Origin: Bradyrhizobium diazoefficiens
Lineage (GTDB): Bacteria; Pseudomonadota; Alphaproteobacteria; Rhizobiales; Xanthobacteraceae
DNA length: 64,000 bases
NCBI RefSeq assembly: GCF_016599855.1
Contig: NZ_CP067041.1
Span: 3,100,001-3,164,000 of the forward strand
Direction: 5' to 3'
Position 1 is the stretch's first letter. Every line of letters starts with the position of its first letter. The notes below the pieces were generated by a model that was given only the letters and a program-made list of their open reading frames with translations, searched no databases and had not been told where the DNA came from. Made by a program: the position numbers and the translations under genes. Below are positions 36,774 through 44,616 of the stretch, one piece after another.

Positions 36774-36956
36774 TCCTTTGCCTTCCGCGTCAAACAGGTG
36801 CGCCTAGATCGGCTTGTTGAACGCGGGAACACCGTGACTAGAGCGAGAGGCAGTCGCGATTCCTTTCGGCGCGCTTTTCGATCGAGCCGCGCCCATTTCC
36901 GTCGGGCCCACATAGCTGGGGTGGTGCGGCGCGCCGCCCTCGATCGTTCTTTCGTG
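36741..36956 (-). pseudogene. Decayed DUF736 gene on the opposite strand
   Basis: Translating the minus strand gives pieces that align with the intact DUF736 protein encoded at 37336: GAPHHPSYVGPTEMGAARSK against NAPSHRIYVGRAEIGAAWSK, then after a frameshift RDCLSL against RDYLSL, then AFNKPI-stop-AHLFDAEG against SFNAPIYANLFDDEG and RKNG near the end. There is at least one frameshift and one in-frame TAG replacing a Tyr codon. The N-terminal third is not clearly recognisable. It is an inverted, dead paralogue. Confidence 0.72.
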
Positions 36957-37335
36957 GACGGACGATACCGCCCTTTGCGGCAGATTGTTTCTGTTTCTCC
37001 GCCCAACCGTTCCAACATCTTGTGCAGTTCAACCGCGATTCGCCAAGCTTCTCCTTAAGGTTGCTGTTCAGCACGCGGACGCACGTGGCCTCAGTGATGG
37101 CTTGATCTGGCCGAAGACCGGCTTCGCCTCGATCGTCTGAGCCGCAACGCCGTTGCTGCGACTTTCTTCCCCTGGGCTTACGCCCATTCCTCGCGAGGCA
37201 AGAAAGTCGCCACAACGGCGTCCTCCGCTGCGCTCCGGCCCTTGGAAAGCGGGTGCGTCGCCGATCGTCCTCGGCCTGTCCATCGCCATCGAGGCCGCGG
37301 TGGTCGCGGGCTCGAAACACAACAGGAGAAGTGAC
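36957..37335. other. Non-coding region with long inverted repeat before DUF736
   Basis: About 380 bases. The part next to the DUF736 remnant contains minus-strand fragments that read like a broken coding region (KEKLGE..AVELHKMLERLGG across a frameshift near 37035). The right part holds the 22-bp inverted repeat at 37147-37221. The DUF736 ribosome site AGGAGA is at 37323-37328. Confidence 0.5.
37147..37221. repeat. 22-bp imperfect inverted repeat with internal hairpins
   Basis: The arms 37147-37168 and 37200-37221 match as reverse complements at 20 of 22 positions; the mismatch is a central dinucleotide. The 31-base interior contains TGGGC/GCCCA and CCTCGCGAGG palindromes, so the whole can form a three-branched structure. 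It lies 115 bases upstream of the DUF736 gene. Candidate transfer origin, single-strand initiation site or regulatory RNA. Confidence 0.7.
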
Positions 37336-37656
37336 ATGGCTAACATCGGTTCTTTCAAGAAGGTGGGCAACGATTTCCAGGGCGAGATCATCACCCTGAG
37401 CCTGCAGGCCAAGGGCGTCCGTATCGTCGCCGAGGCCAACCGGTCCAACGATAACGCCCCCAGCCACCGCATCTACGTGGGCCGTGCGGAGATCGGGGCA
37501 GCCTGGTCGAAGCGCTCGGACGAGGGCCGCGATTACCTCTCGCTCAAGCTCGACGACCCCTCGTTCAACGCGCCGATCTACGCCAACCTCTTCGACGACG
37601 AAGGCGGCGAAGGCTACACGCTCCTGTGGTCGCGGCCGCGCAAGAACGGCGAGTAA
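37336..37656 (+). CDS. DUF736 family protein
   Basis: A 106-residue protein starting MANIGSFKKVGNDFQGEI, the classic DUF736 opening, through IYVGRAEIGAAWSKRS and IYANLFDDEGGEGYTLLWSR. The ATG at 37336 follows AGGAGA. DUF736 proteins are small, highly conserved companions of rhizobial conjugative plasmids and ICEs, with no established function. An inverted decayed copy lies 380 bases upstream and a strong hairpin follows. Confidence 0.92.
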   Translation: MANIGSFKKVGNDFQGEIITLSLQAKGVRIVAEANRSNDNAPSHRIYVGRAEIGAAWSKRSDEGRDYLSLKLDDPSFNAPIYANLFDDEGGEGYTLLWSRPRKNGE

Positions 37657-37671
37657 AACCCTGCTTATCCA

Positions 37672-37700
37672 GGCCCCGCCCAAGGCAACCGGGCGGGGCC
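37672..37700 (+). terminator. Strong GC hairpin after DUF736
   Basis: A perfect 10-bp stem (37672-37681 with 37691-37700, all G-C) with a nine-base loop begins 16 bases after the stop codon. There is no T tract, so it may work as a Rho-blocking or RNA-protecting 3' end. Confidence 0.65.
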
Positions 37701-38119
37701 CCTCCTAAGCCGGTGCAAGCCGCTCCGGCCAAGACGCTCCGCCGTTCGGAGGAGCCTCTGGTGCACTTCAGCCTGCTGTCATCTTTCGCGATCTCCTCCG
37801 GGACTGCTGCCTCGACCCGGTGCCTGCCCAACTCAGGCCCGCGGGGGGCTTTGTGTCGCGCGATATGACGTTCCCGCCGCGCAATTGGGACCTCAACACC
37901 GTGCTCAAAACTGCCGATAGGCGTGGGCTATTAACGTTTTATTTACCTGATCTTTGCCGTCTCGATTCGGTGCGCGAAGACGCTTGTTGCACGGATTTTA
38001 CACGTCGCGAGTCGCCTGGGAGTCAATCTGGCGCATCGCAAATTTAGCCGAATGGGATGGCCGCGACTCATCCTATAGCTCGGCCTCGCAAATGCGTGCA
38101 CCGCATTATGGAGCCGACG
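37701..38119. other. Non-coding or unrecognised interval
   Basis: About 420 bases. One frame is open from 37710 to 38047 and reads like protein in its middle (DPVPAQLRPAGGFVSRDMTF), but it lacks a good start and matches no family known to me, so it is left uncalled. It could be the remnant of a gene. Confidence 0.4.
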
Positions 38120-38272
38120 ATGGCGAACCCGTTCGAGGCGTTTCCCGAACCGCAGGCGGTAACGCTGAGGCGCATCTGTCTTGCTCAGGCAGCCGTTTGC
38201 ATGTCGGCGCTCACGTCGACCGCGGTGCTGTTGTCGAAGGTGCTGCCGACCGTGATGGGCGGGTTGAACTGA
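38120..38272 (+). CDS. Small hypothetical protein (50 residues)
   Basis: MANPFEAFPEPQAVTLRRI at the start, then a mildly hydrophobic helix (AAVCMSALTSTAVLLSKVL). The ATG at 38120 has GGAG seven bases upstream, and an alternative ATG lies four codons earlier. No family recognised; it could be a small membrane-associated protein. Support is limited to the ribosome site and amphipathic composition. Confidence 0.4.
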   Translation: MANPFEAFPEPQAVTLRRICLAQAAVCMSALTSTAVLLSKVLPTVMGGLN

Positions 38273-38477
38273 GGAGGAGCGCGGCGCGTTCGCACGCAGG
38301 CTTATTCCAGCGTCGATCGTCCCAAGATGAAAGCCGGACCGCATAGCACTAGAGCGCCCGCAGCCCGGCTTTGCCATCAGCGCTACACGCTCTCGCCACA
38401 GCGATTGCTTCGATTTCACGCGAGCCTGAGATCGCGGGGGACGCCTTGGCGGAAGCGCTGCAGGTCAGTACACGGAG

Positions 38478-38543
38478 CTACTTCTTTTTCTTCTTGGCTT
38501 TTTTCGCGGTGGTCTTCTTCGCCTTCTTCGCTTTTTTGGCCAT
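38478..38543 (-). CDS. Lysine-rich 21-residue micropeptide
   Basis: A very short gene made almost only of Lys, Ala and Thr, beginning MAKKAKKAKKTTAKK and ending in five Lys and TAG. GGAGGG lies four bases upstream of the ATG. Ala-Lys repeats of this kind resemble the C-terminal tails of bacterial histone H1-like proteins, which bind DNA or RNA non-specifically; short versions occur in Bradyrhizobium-type genomes. It is unlikely to be chance, since 20 codons in a row fit the same composition. Confidence 0.6.
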   Translation of the reverse strand: MAKKAKKAKKTTAKKAKKKKK

Positions 38544-38807
38544 GAGCCCTCCGTCAATCCTCTAAAGTTAAAGGGTGCAGACTGGAATCAGCATGCACAA
38601 AATAAATTTAACATCGAATCCGCGAGATTGACATCGCGGCCCCAACTCGCACGCATTAGCGCCTTTGACTCGCATCCTTCGCGGCTCAAGAAAAGCTGCG
38701 CACGCGGCGCAACTACGGGCCCGGCGAGAACTACCCGCGGTGCCGCTCTCTTGCCCTATTTGGCCGGAACGATCTGTCTTTGAATTGTGCTTGGCGGGGG
38801 CATCTGT

Positions 38808-39626
38808 TTGAACCATTCGGCTAGTTCGACCGTTCGTCGCGCCGACGATCTCGCGGCTCCTAGCGGTGCCGCCGACTATGATGGCGGCGACTGGGCCTGG
38901 GAGTTCTTGCGGCGGAATGCCGCCTACATCGCAGACTGGCGAAGCTCAGGGCCCCAGCTGTTGCCTAGCATCACGTTGAAGGACGGGACCAAGCTGCTGC
39001 GGCTCAGGCGGCGGTTCTTGCGCGCAGAAAAGTGGGGACTCCATGCCTTCGCCGACCCAAGACTCTGCGCTCACAAGGCAACTGTGTTCTGGCATGCCAA
39101 CGCCTTGAGGCGGGTGGTCAGGCTGACTGCGAAGAGACCTACCGCAGCCCGAGAGGGGACAGTGCGCCGGCTCGCCGACTTCAACGCCCATCGACACGTG
39201 GTCATCGATGCCAATGGTGTCCCGCTGGTCGTGATGAAGCGCAACGGTGTATGTGTTCCCCTCGAAATCCGTGGCCTTTCCGTCCTGACAGCGCCATTCG
39301 TCCCGGTCTTTGAACTGCATGACCTTGACGATCTCTCAGCTCAGACCGAGCTCCTGAGGCGCCTGCAACGCTTCACGGATGCAAATTTTAGAGTCGTTCA
39401 AAAGCCCTCCTTTGCCAGCGATGAACGTCTTCATCACGCCCTCATCGCGCTCGATGAGAGCCTCAAGGGCAAGACGTACCGGCAAATCGCGATTGCGATC
39501 TTCGGAGAGAAAAAAGTTGCTGAAGAATGGCACGGGCATAGTCAATTTTTGCGCGATCGCACGCGACGCCTTGTCGCCAAGGGCACTGAACTGATGAAGG
39601 GCGGCTATCGCGATCTCCTGGGCTGA
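38808..39626 (+). CDS. DUF2285-domain protein with N-terminal DUF6499-like region
   Basis: A 272-residue protein from the TTG at 38808, chosen because GGCGGGGG lies seven bases upstream; a GTG seven codons earlier is possible. The N terminus has WAWEFLRRNAAYIADW, typical of the DUF6499 transcriptional-regulator-like region. The C terminus has LHHALIALDESLKGKTYRQIAIAIFGEKKVAEEW, the DUF2285 HTH-like domain. Such proteins are common in rhizobial ICEs, where some control excision or transfer genes; an activator role for the downstream excisionase-like gene is inferred. Confidence 0.82.
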   Translation: MNHSASSTVRRADDLAAPSGAADYDGGDWAWEFLRRNAAYIADWRSSGPQLLPSITLKDGTKLLRLRRRFLRAEKWGLHAFADPRLCAHKATVFWHANALRRVVRLTAKRPTAAREGTVRRLADFNAHRHVVIDANGVPLVVMKRNGVCVPLEIRGLSVLTAPFVPVFELHDLDDLSAQTELLRRLQRFTDANFRVVQKPSFASDERLHHALIALDESLKGKTYRQIAIAIFGEKKVAEEWHGHSQFLRDRTRRLVAKGTELMKGGYRDLLG

Positions 39627-39777
39627 TCAATTTTGTCGTTCTCGTTTTGACGAATTTGGCTGGCGCGGGATGGCGAAAGCGTAGCTCGCATCTTCGCCAC
39701 TCCCCAAAACCCCTCCGATCTGACGACGCTTCTTCTTGCACCTTTTGGTTGTACGTGGTGCGGGAAGGAAAGTTGGA

Positions 39778-39999
39778 ATGACTTCGAAAACCGAAGATAG
39801 GGAACCAGACAAGCCGTTCCTTAACACGGTGGAGGCGGCCGCCTGGCTCAGGCTCACCAAGAATACACTCGAAAAGATGCGGGTGAACGGTAGGGGACCG
39901 GCCTACCGCAAGCACGGACGTTACGTTCGCTACCACATCGAAGACCTTGTCGAGTGGTCACATGCGAACAAGCGGAGGTCGACGTCCGATGCGGATTGA
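39778..39999 (+). CDS. Excisionase/AlpA-like helix-turn-helix protein
   Basis: A 73-residue MerR-like HTH protein with FLNTVEAAAWLRLTKNTLEKMRVNGRGPAYRKHGRYVRYHIEDLVEW, the typical helix_turn_helix_17/excisionase layout. The ATG at 39778 follows GGAAAG. In ICEs, proteins of this type serve as recombination directionality factors or regulators of transfer genes. It overlaps the traF start by 11 bases, so it is translationally coupled to the mating genes. Confidence 0.85.
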   Translation: MTSKTEDREPDKPFLNTVEAAAWLRLTKNTLEKMRVNGRGPAYRKHGRYVRYHIEDLVEWSHANKRRSTSDAD

Positions 40000-40528
40000 T
40001 CGCACTAGATTGTGGCGGCAGGCCACCACTCTTTCGGCCATGTGCGCCGGCATCATCACGCTTTTGATGTCGTCTGCGCCCGCTCTACCGCTTCTGATCT
40101 ACAATGCCACCGGCAGCGCGCCGCTCGGCTTCTACTATCTGGAGCAACGGCTGCCGGCGCGTGGCGAACTCGCCGTCTTCAGGCCACCTCCTGGAATCGA
40201 ACTCCTGATCATCGCGCACAACATACTGCCCGTACCGGTGCCGCTTTTGAAGCGTGTCGAGGCCGTCGGCGGAGATGAAATCTGCCGCGCCAAAGAGCCG
40301 ATTGGTACCATCTCAATCAACGGGAAGGTTGTGGCCGAGGTGCTCGAGAAGGACAGGGAAGGGCGACCTTTGCCAGCTTGGGAGGGCTGCATGAGACTCG
40401 TGGAGGGGGAGTATTTTCTCCTTCAGCCGCACCCGAATTCCTTTGACTCGCGGTATTTCGGATCGGTCCTACGCTGCGATATCCTCGGCGTGGCGCGTCC
40501 ACTCTGGACATGGAATCCGGATAGTTGA
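39989..40528 (+). CDS. traF: Conjugal transfer S26 signal peptidase TraF
   Basis: A 179-residue membrane peptidase. There is one N-terminal transmembrane segment, then the active-site Ser region NATGSAPLGFYYL and the Lys-containing LLKRVEAVGGDEIC block. The C-terminal YFLLQPHPNSFDSRYFG also fits S26C peptidases. The ATG at 39989 has GGAGGT about ten bases upstream. TraF matures the TrbC pilin in RP4/Ti-type systems; the trbC gene lies 8 kb downstream. Confidence 0.9.
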   Translation: MRIDRTRLWRQATTLSAMCAGIITLLMSSAPALPLLIYNATGSAPLGFYYLEQRLPARGELAVFRPPPGIELLIIAHNILPVPVPLLKRVEAVGGDEICRAKEPIGTISINGKVVAEVLEKDREGRPLPAWEGCMRLVEGEYFLLQPHPNSFDSRYFGSVLRCDILGVARPLWTWNPDS

Positions 40529-40860
40529 AAAACGCATCCGACGGCGGTCGTGCGCGTCCAAAAAGGGCGCGCGCGTCGCTCATGCATGCGGCCGCAACGA
40601 CAGTAGTGGAGCGCCGAGATGAGCGTGCTCGTAAGCCCTTCCATTGAGGTCAAACGCCGGAGAAAAAAACTGGAGGGCAAGATAAAAGCACTGGCGCTAC
40701 AGAGCGCCTAAGTCGTTGTCTGCACATCCAAGATTTGGCGCTCTCGGGGGCCTCTCTGTCGCCACGTTCGGCCTAACGCCATGGAGCTCTTGCGCTATCG
40801 CGTCTGCGTCTTGGCGAGCGCTAATCGGCTTCACATATCGGCAACTTCTCCGAACGGTGG
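40529..40860. other. Gap between traF and relaxase with a possible micro-gene
   Basis: About 330 bases holding a possible 30-residue basic gene (40619-40711). Transfer origins often lie next to relaxase genes, but no extended inverted repeat was seen in this gap by eye. Confidence 0.4.
40619..40711 (+). CDS. Possible 30-residue basic micro-protein
   Basis: ATG at 40619 with GGAG seven bases upstream; the product starts MSVLVSPSIEVKRRRKK and is strongly basic in the middle. No family recognised. It lies between traF and the relaxase gene and could be coupled to the transfer operon. Only the ribosome site and charge pattern support it. Confidence 0.35.
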   Translation: MSVLVSPSIEVKRRRKKLEGKIKALALQSA

Positions 40861-42837
40861 ATGCATGCCATGCGAGAGATCGACGACGAATTCGACGTGA
40901 AGCTCGGGCGGATCGGCAACCGCAGGCCTGCGAGGGCGACCAGCTATCTTCGACGCGTCCGTCAGGAGGCGGCGAAGGCTGGCGTTGGCGCGCGGGCAGG
41001 TTCGTCGTTTAGCGGCAGCCGCATCGGCCGCGGCCACGCGCAAGGCGCGGTGTTGGCCGGGCGCGGACGAAGCCAGGGGCGGCGCCGTGTCGTGGTCAAG
41101 GCACGGATCGTGCGGATCAAGTCAGGTGACGCCGGCGCCGTGCGAGCCCACCTCCGTTACGTCCAACGCGACGGCGTCACGCGCGAGGGCGAGCCAGGGG
41201 AACTATACGACGCCCGCAATGACCGCGCCGATGGCAAGGCCTTTACGGAACGCAGCACTGGGGATCGCCACCACTTTCGGTTTATCGTGGCGCCGGAGGA
41301 CAGCGCAGAGCTGGCCGACCTGAAGCCGTTCGTCCGCGACCTCATGCGGCAGATGGAGCAGGATCTCGGCACCAGGCTCGACTGGGTTGCTGCCGATCAT
41401 TTCAACACCGGCCATCCTCATACCCACATCGTGTTACGCGGCAAGGATGGCGAAGGAAACGACCTCGTCATCGCGCGTGATTACATCGCTCATGGCTTTC
41501 GAGCGCGGGCGGCCGAACTCGTCACGCGAGAGCTCGGCCCTGAAACAGAGATCGAGGTCGCTCGCAAGCTTCAGCAGGAGATCACGGGCGAGCGGCTCAC
41601 GCGGCTTGACCGGAGCATCCTGCGAGATGCCCCTAGCGGAGTTCTTGAGCTGGGGGCGCTGTCTGGACGGGAACCTGCCTGGCAAACAGCGCGGATCGGT
41701 CGGCTGCGAACGTTAGAACGCATGGGCTTGGCAGAGGAGAGTGAGCCCGGCCGGTGGCGGATCGACGCCGATCTCGAGCCAAAGCTCAGACGCATGGGGG
41801 AACGGGGTGACATCATCAAGACCATGCACCGTGAGATGGCCGCGACAGGCATTGCACGGGCGGCCGGGGACTACACGATATTCGATCCGGAGCGAGGCGT
41901 TCATCGCCTGGTTGGGCGAGTTGTTGGCGAAGGGTTTGCTGACGAACTGACGGAACGCCGCTATGTCGTCATCGATGGGGTGGACGGCCGAACGCACTAT
42001 GCCGAACTCGGCGCCCTCGGTGCCAACGAGGAGCCGCCTGTCCGGAACACGATTCTGGAGCTCAGATCGCGCGTCGCTGAACCGCGCGCGACCGACCGGA
42101 CGATCGCAGAGATAGCTGACATGCATGACGGGATTTATGGCGAGCGTTTGCATCGAGCATTCGACCCGCATGCATCGGGCGAGTTTGTCGGAGCCCACGT
42201 CCGTCGTCTGGAGGCGATGCGGCGCGAAGGGGTCGTAAGCCGTCTTGCCGATGACAATTGGAGTGTGGGACGGGACTATCTCGACCGGGCGCTTCGGTAC
42301 GAGAAACTTCAGCACTCGCGTAATCCGGTGCGGGTCGCGATGCTGTCATGGCAAAGGCTGGAGGATCTGCCGCAGGCGCTGGGGGCAACTTGGCTCGATC
42401 GCAAGCTCGTTGGGAAGGAGCCGGATGAACTCGCGTCGACCGGCTTTGGTGCGGAAGTCGAGACCGCGTTGCGAGCGAGACGGCAATGGCTGATCGAGCA
42501 GGGGCTGGCACGAGAGGAAGGCGGCCAGGTGCGTTTCGCGCGGAACATGCTCGAGACCCTCGAGGCACGCGAACTGGCGCGGACCGCGGCGGATATTTCC
42601 GCGCGCACCGGCCTTGAACACCTCGACGCGAAGGCCGGGGACAAGATCGACGGCGTCTATCGGCGCATGCTGACGCTGAACAGCGGGCGGTTCGCCCTGA
42701 TCGAGCGATCCCATCAGTTCGTGCTCGTGCCGTGGCGGTCGGTGCTGGAGCGGGCGCGCGGGCAACTGGTCACCGGTCAGGTCGGCGGGGAGGGCATATC
42801 CTGGTCGATCGGCATCAGGCGCGGGATGGGACGATGA
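40861..42837 (+). CDS. Relaxase/mobilization nuclease, VirD2-like with DUF3363
   Basis: A 658-residue conjugative relaxase. After a basic N-terminal region come ARIVRIKSGDAGAVRAHLRYVQRDGV and the three-His metal site in DHFNTGHPHTHIVL (His180 after Asp179, then 185, 187 and 189). The rest is the long DUF3363 C-terminal region seen in Bradyrhizobium/Mesorhizobium relaxases. It nicks the transfer origin and pilots the strand to TraG. Two ATGs (40861, 40870) could serve as the start. It ends eight bases before the convergent nucleotidyltransferase gene. Confidence 0.92.
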   Translation: MHAMREIDDEFDVKLGRIGNRRPARATSYLRRVRQEAAKAGVGARAGSSFSGSRIGRGHAQGAVLAGRGRSQGRRRVVVKARIVRIKSGDAGAVRAHLRYVQRDGVTREGEPGELYDARNDRADGKAFTERSTGDRHHFRFIVAPEDSAELADLKPFVRDLMRQMEQDLGTRLDWVAADHFNTGHPHTHIVLRGKDGEGNDLVIARDYIAHGFRARAAELVTRELGPETEIEVARKLQQEITGERLTRLDRSILRDAPSGVLELGALSGREPAWQTARIGRLRTLERMGLAEESEPGRWRIDADLEPKLRRMGERGDIIKTMHREMAATGIARAAGDYTIFDPERGVHRLVGRVVGEGFADELTERRYVVIDGVDGRTHYAELGALGANEEPPVRNTILELRSRVAEPRATDRTIAEIADMHDGIYGERLHRAFDPHASGEFVGAHVRRLEAMRREGVVSRLADDNWSVGRDYLDRALRYEKLQHSRNPVRVAMLSWQRLEDLPQALGATWLDRKLVGKEPDELASTGFGAEVETALRARRQWLIEQGLAREEGGQVRFARNMLETLEARELARTAADISARTGLEHLDAKAGDKIDGVYRRMLTLNSGRFALIERSHQFVLVPWRSVLERARGQLVTGQVGGEGISWSIGIRRGMGR

Positions 42838-42845
42838 CGAAGGAC

Positions 42846-44195
42846 TTACTTCCGTTTCGGGGCTCGTTGCGGCGAAAAATGACCGACGTCGGATGTCTTG
42901 ACCAGAACGGCGCCGGGCTCGTCGACCGGCGAGGAGAGATATTTGGCGCGAGCGATCTCCTCGATCCTCGACCTGTTCCTGAGGAACGCTTCTACGCGCC
43001 CCTCTTGCCCGAGGCCGTCGGCACCAAAATGGTCGTCCAGCGCCTCGCGGCTGACCGCGCAGTTGACCGCGCCGCCAAGTGCCTGGCCCTGGAAGGTCAC
43101 GACGTCGCGGCTGAAATCATACCGAGCAGGCGGGTTTTCGAAGGAGAGATCGAGGCCTGGAATGACCGAGCGAGGTGCACCAATGGTTTTGAGCACCACG
43201 TCACGAACGGAGGCAGTAAGCAGAGCCAGTCCTTCGAGCATCAGTTGGCGCCATTTGGGGCCGCGGCTATGGGCCTCCTCCCACGCAGATTTCAGCTCTT
43301 GGGGCCGCTTTTCGGCGAGAACCGCGAGCAGGGCCTCGGACTGCTGCAGGTCCTTGTCGCGCTTTGCCAACCCCTCCGGGCGCCTACGGGAGACGATGAG
43401 CTTGTGGACAGCGTAGCGCGCCGGAGCCGGCACGTGCACGTAGATGCCGGCACCATGCAGGATCACCGCGGGCTCAGGATCGCGGATCAGGAAGTCCAGG
43501 AAGCGCAGCGGCTGGGCGTCCGTGTTCAGGGCGGGTAGCTTTTGGGGGCGACTGGTCTCCTTGCCTTCGTGGGGCGTGAGAAAGTCGACGCGCAAACCGC
43601 CCTTGGCGGCATAGCTCGTCACGCGTCGGCCATCAGATACGTGAGGAACGGCACGAAAGGTCTTGTCGACTTCCTTCAGCACCTCCAGAACGGGCGGCGT
43701 GGAGTCCTCGACCGCCACCGAGACATTCCTGAACTGGGCAATGTCGACGTCGCCGGTCTGCAGCGAGCCGGCGGACAGGCGAACGCCAAGCATCGCAGCA
43801 TAGGTTTGGTAGGCAATCGTTCCGACGAGCACGCCGCGAAGGCGAAACACGCCGGCCTTGGCGAGCGCTGCGATGACGTCGCCGATCTCGGGAATGGGGC
43901 GAGGAAAGCTGAACGATCGGACCAGGGTGGAGACAAGCGCCCGGCGCTCGCGTTCGTCTTCGCGAACTTCCTTGTGGTGGGCGATGCGCTCCAGCAGTTC
44001 CGGTGTCTCCGGCCCGACATAGCGCTGGGACCGATCGGCGCCGGTGCCAGTCTGGAAGTACCAATACTTGCGGCCATTGATGCTTTTGGCCGTGAACGAG
44101 CCGGCGTCCGCGAACGCATCCTGGAAGGCGGCGTTGGCGGTGCGCTCAAGAAGCTCGGCATAGGTCGTCTGGGCGACGAGGGTGGGGGCCGGCAT
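42846..44195 (-). CDS. GSU2403-like nucleotidyltransferase fused to DUF1488-like domain
   Basis: A 449-residue protein from the ATG at 44195; longer frames would run through twin operators. Residues about 120-155 (GVLVGTIAYQTYAAMLG...TGDVDIAQF, Asp149 and Asp151) form a nucleotidyltransferase core of the NTP_transf_8/GSU2403 type. Residues about 365-440 (ARYDFSRDVVTFQGQALGGAVNCAVSREALDD..VEAFLRNRSRIEEIARAKY) resemble DUF1488. It is the only leftward gene inside the transfer block. Toxin-antitoxin or defence activity is plausible by fold but no separate antitoxin is seen. Confidence 0.72.
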   Translation of the reverse strand: MPAPTLVAQTTYAELLERTANAAFQDAFADAGSFTAKSINGRKYWYFQTGTGADRSQRYVGPETPELLERIAHHKEVREDERERRALVSTLVRSFSFPRPIPEIGDVIAALAKAGVFRLRGVLVGTIAYQTYAAMLGVRLSAGSLQTGDVDIAQFRNVSVAVEDSTPPVLEVLKEVDKTFRAVPHVSDGRRVTSYAAKGGLRVDFLTPHEGKETSRPQKLPALNTDAQPLRFLDFLIRDPEPAVILHGAGIYVHVPAPARYAVHKLIVSRRRPEGLAKRDKDLQQSEALLAVLAEKRPQELKSAWEEAHSRGPKWRQLMLEGLALLTASVRDVVLKTIGAPRSVIPGLDLSFENPPARYDFSRDVVTFQGQALGGAVNCAVSREALDDHFGADGLGQEGRVEAFLRNRSRIEEIARAKYLSSPVDEPGAVLVKTSDVGHFSPQRAPKRK

Positions 44196-44210
44196 GGTCG
44201 TTTCCCGAGA

Positions 44211-44236
44211 TATACTCAGCTCGCGGATTGAGTATA
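44211..44236. promoter_or_regulatory. Palindromic operator 1 (TATACTCA...TGAGTATA)
   Basis: Perfect 8-bp arms with a 10-base GC-rich spacer. It lies 15 bases upstream of the leftward ATG. On the minus strand its TATACT forms the -10 of a promoter with TGGACG as -35 and 17 bases between, so occupancy would block transcription. The spacer CGCGGA resembles CGCAGA of operator 2. Confidence 0.75.
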
Positions 44237-44265
44237 ATTGACATGGAACCGGGCGTCCAGCGAGT

Positions 44266-44293
44266 TTATACTCACTTCGCAGAGTGAGTATAA
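44266..44293. promoter_or_regulatory. Palindromic operator 2 (TTATACTCAC...GTGAGTATAA)
   Basis: Perfect 10-bp arms with an 8-base spacer. Its centre is 56 bp from the centre of operator 1, between five and six helical turns. The two sites share the TATACTCA/TGAGTATA core and are likely bound by one dimeric regulator, perhaps with looping. The binding protein may be the nucleotidyltransferase itself or another element-encoded factor. Confidence 0.75.
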
Positions 44294-44616
44294 TAGGAAT
44301 TAACCGTGATTTCGCGCCGAATCGGCGCGTCTTGCCCATCACATGCGGTGTTTGGCTGGTTCCGCCCCAGTTTGGTAACCTGCTTCCGGTGCGCCGCTGT
44401 CCGCGGCAAGGTCATCCAAATTGAGCTGGTCACTCACCTTTTGTTGAGGCGTTGGATCATCTCGGCCGAGATTTGACGCAGATCCTTCTCACCTCCGCAC
44501 GCCTCATCGACATTGCTCTCACTTCCCGGACGCGATTTTTATTTCGATTGAACGCCAAGCGCATTCGCTTCTTTCATCGCGCCGCTCACGTGGGGTGAGT
44601 GAGTGGGGCGAGCCGG

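Larger units (their letters stand above)
44196..44616. promoter_or_regulatory. Divergent control region between nucleotidyltransferase and traG
   Basis: About 420 bases. The left part holds two palindromic operators and a sigma70-like promoter for the leftward gene, listed separately. The right 250 bases precede traG and contain no gene that can be supported; a minus-strand frame ending near 44433 lacks a start codon. Confidence 0.6.

Noticed and set aside
36838..37683. 281-residue minus-strand open frame over DUF736 and its leader
   Set aside because: It covers the intact DUF736 gene antisense and the DUF736 remnant out of frame; only the remnant reading is meaningful.
37710..38047. Open frame with protein-like stretch after DUF736
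   Set aside because: No convincing start codon or ribosome site and no recognised family; perhaps a gene remnant, but not enough to call.
44430..44530. Minus-strand frame ending QISAEMIQRLNKR upstream of traG
   Set aside because: It reads like a C terminus, but an upstream stop and lack of a start codon leave no complete gene.
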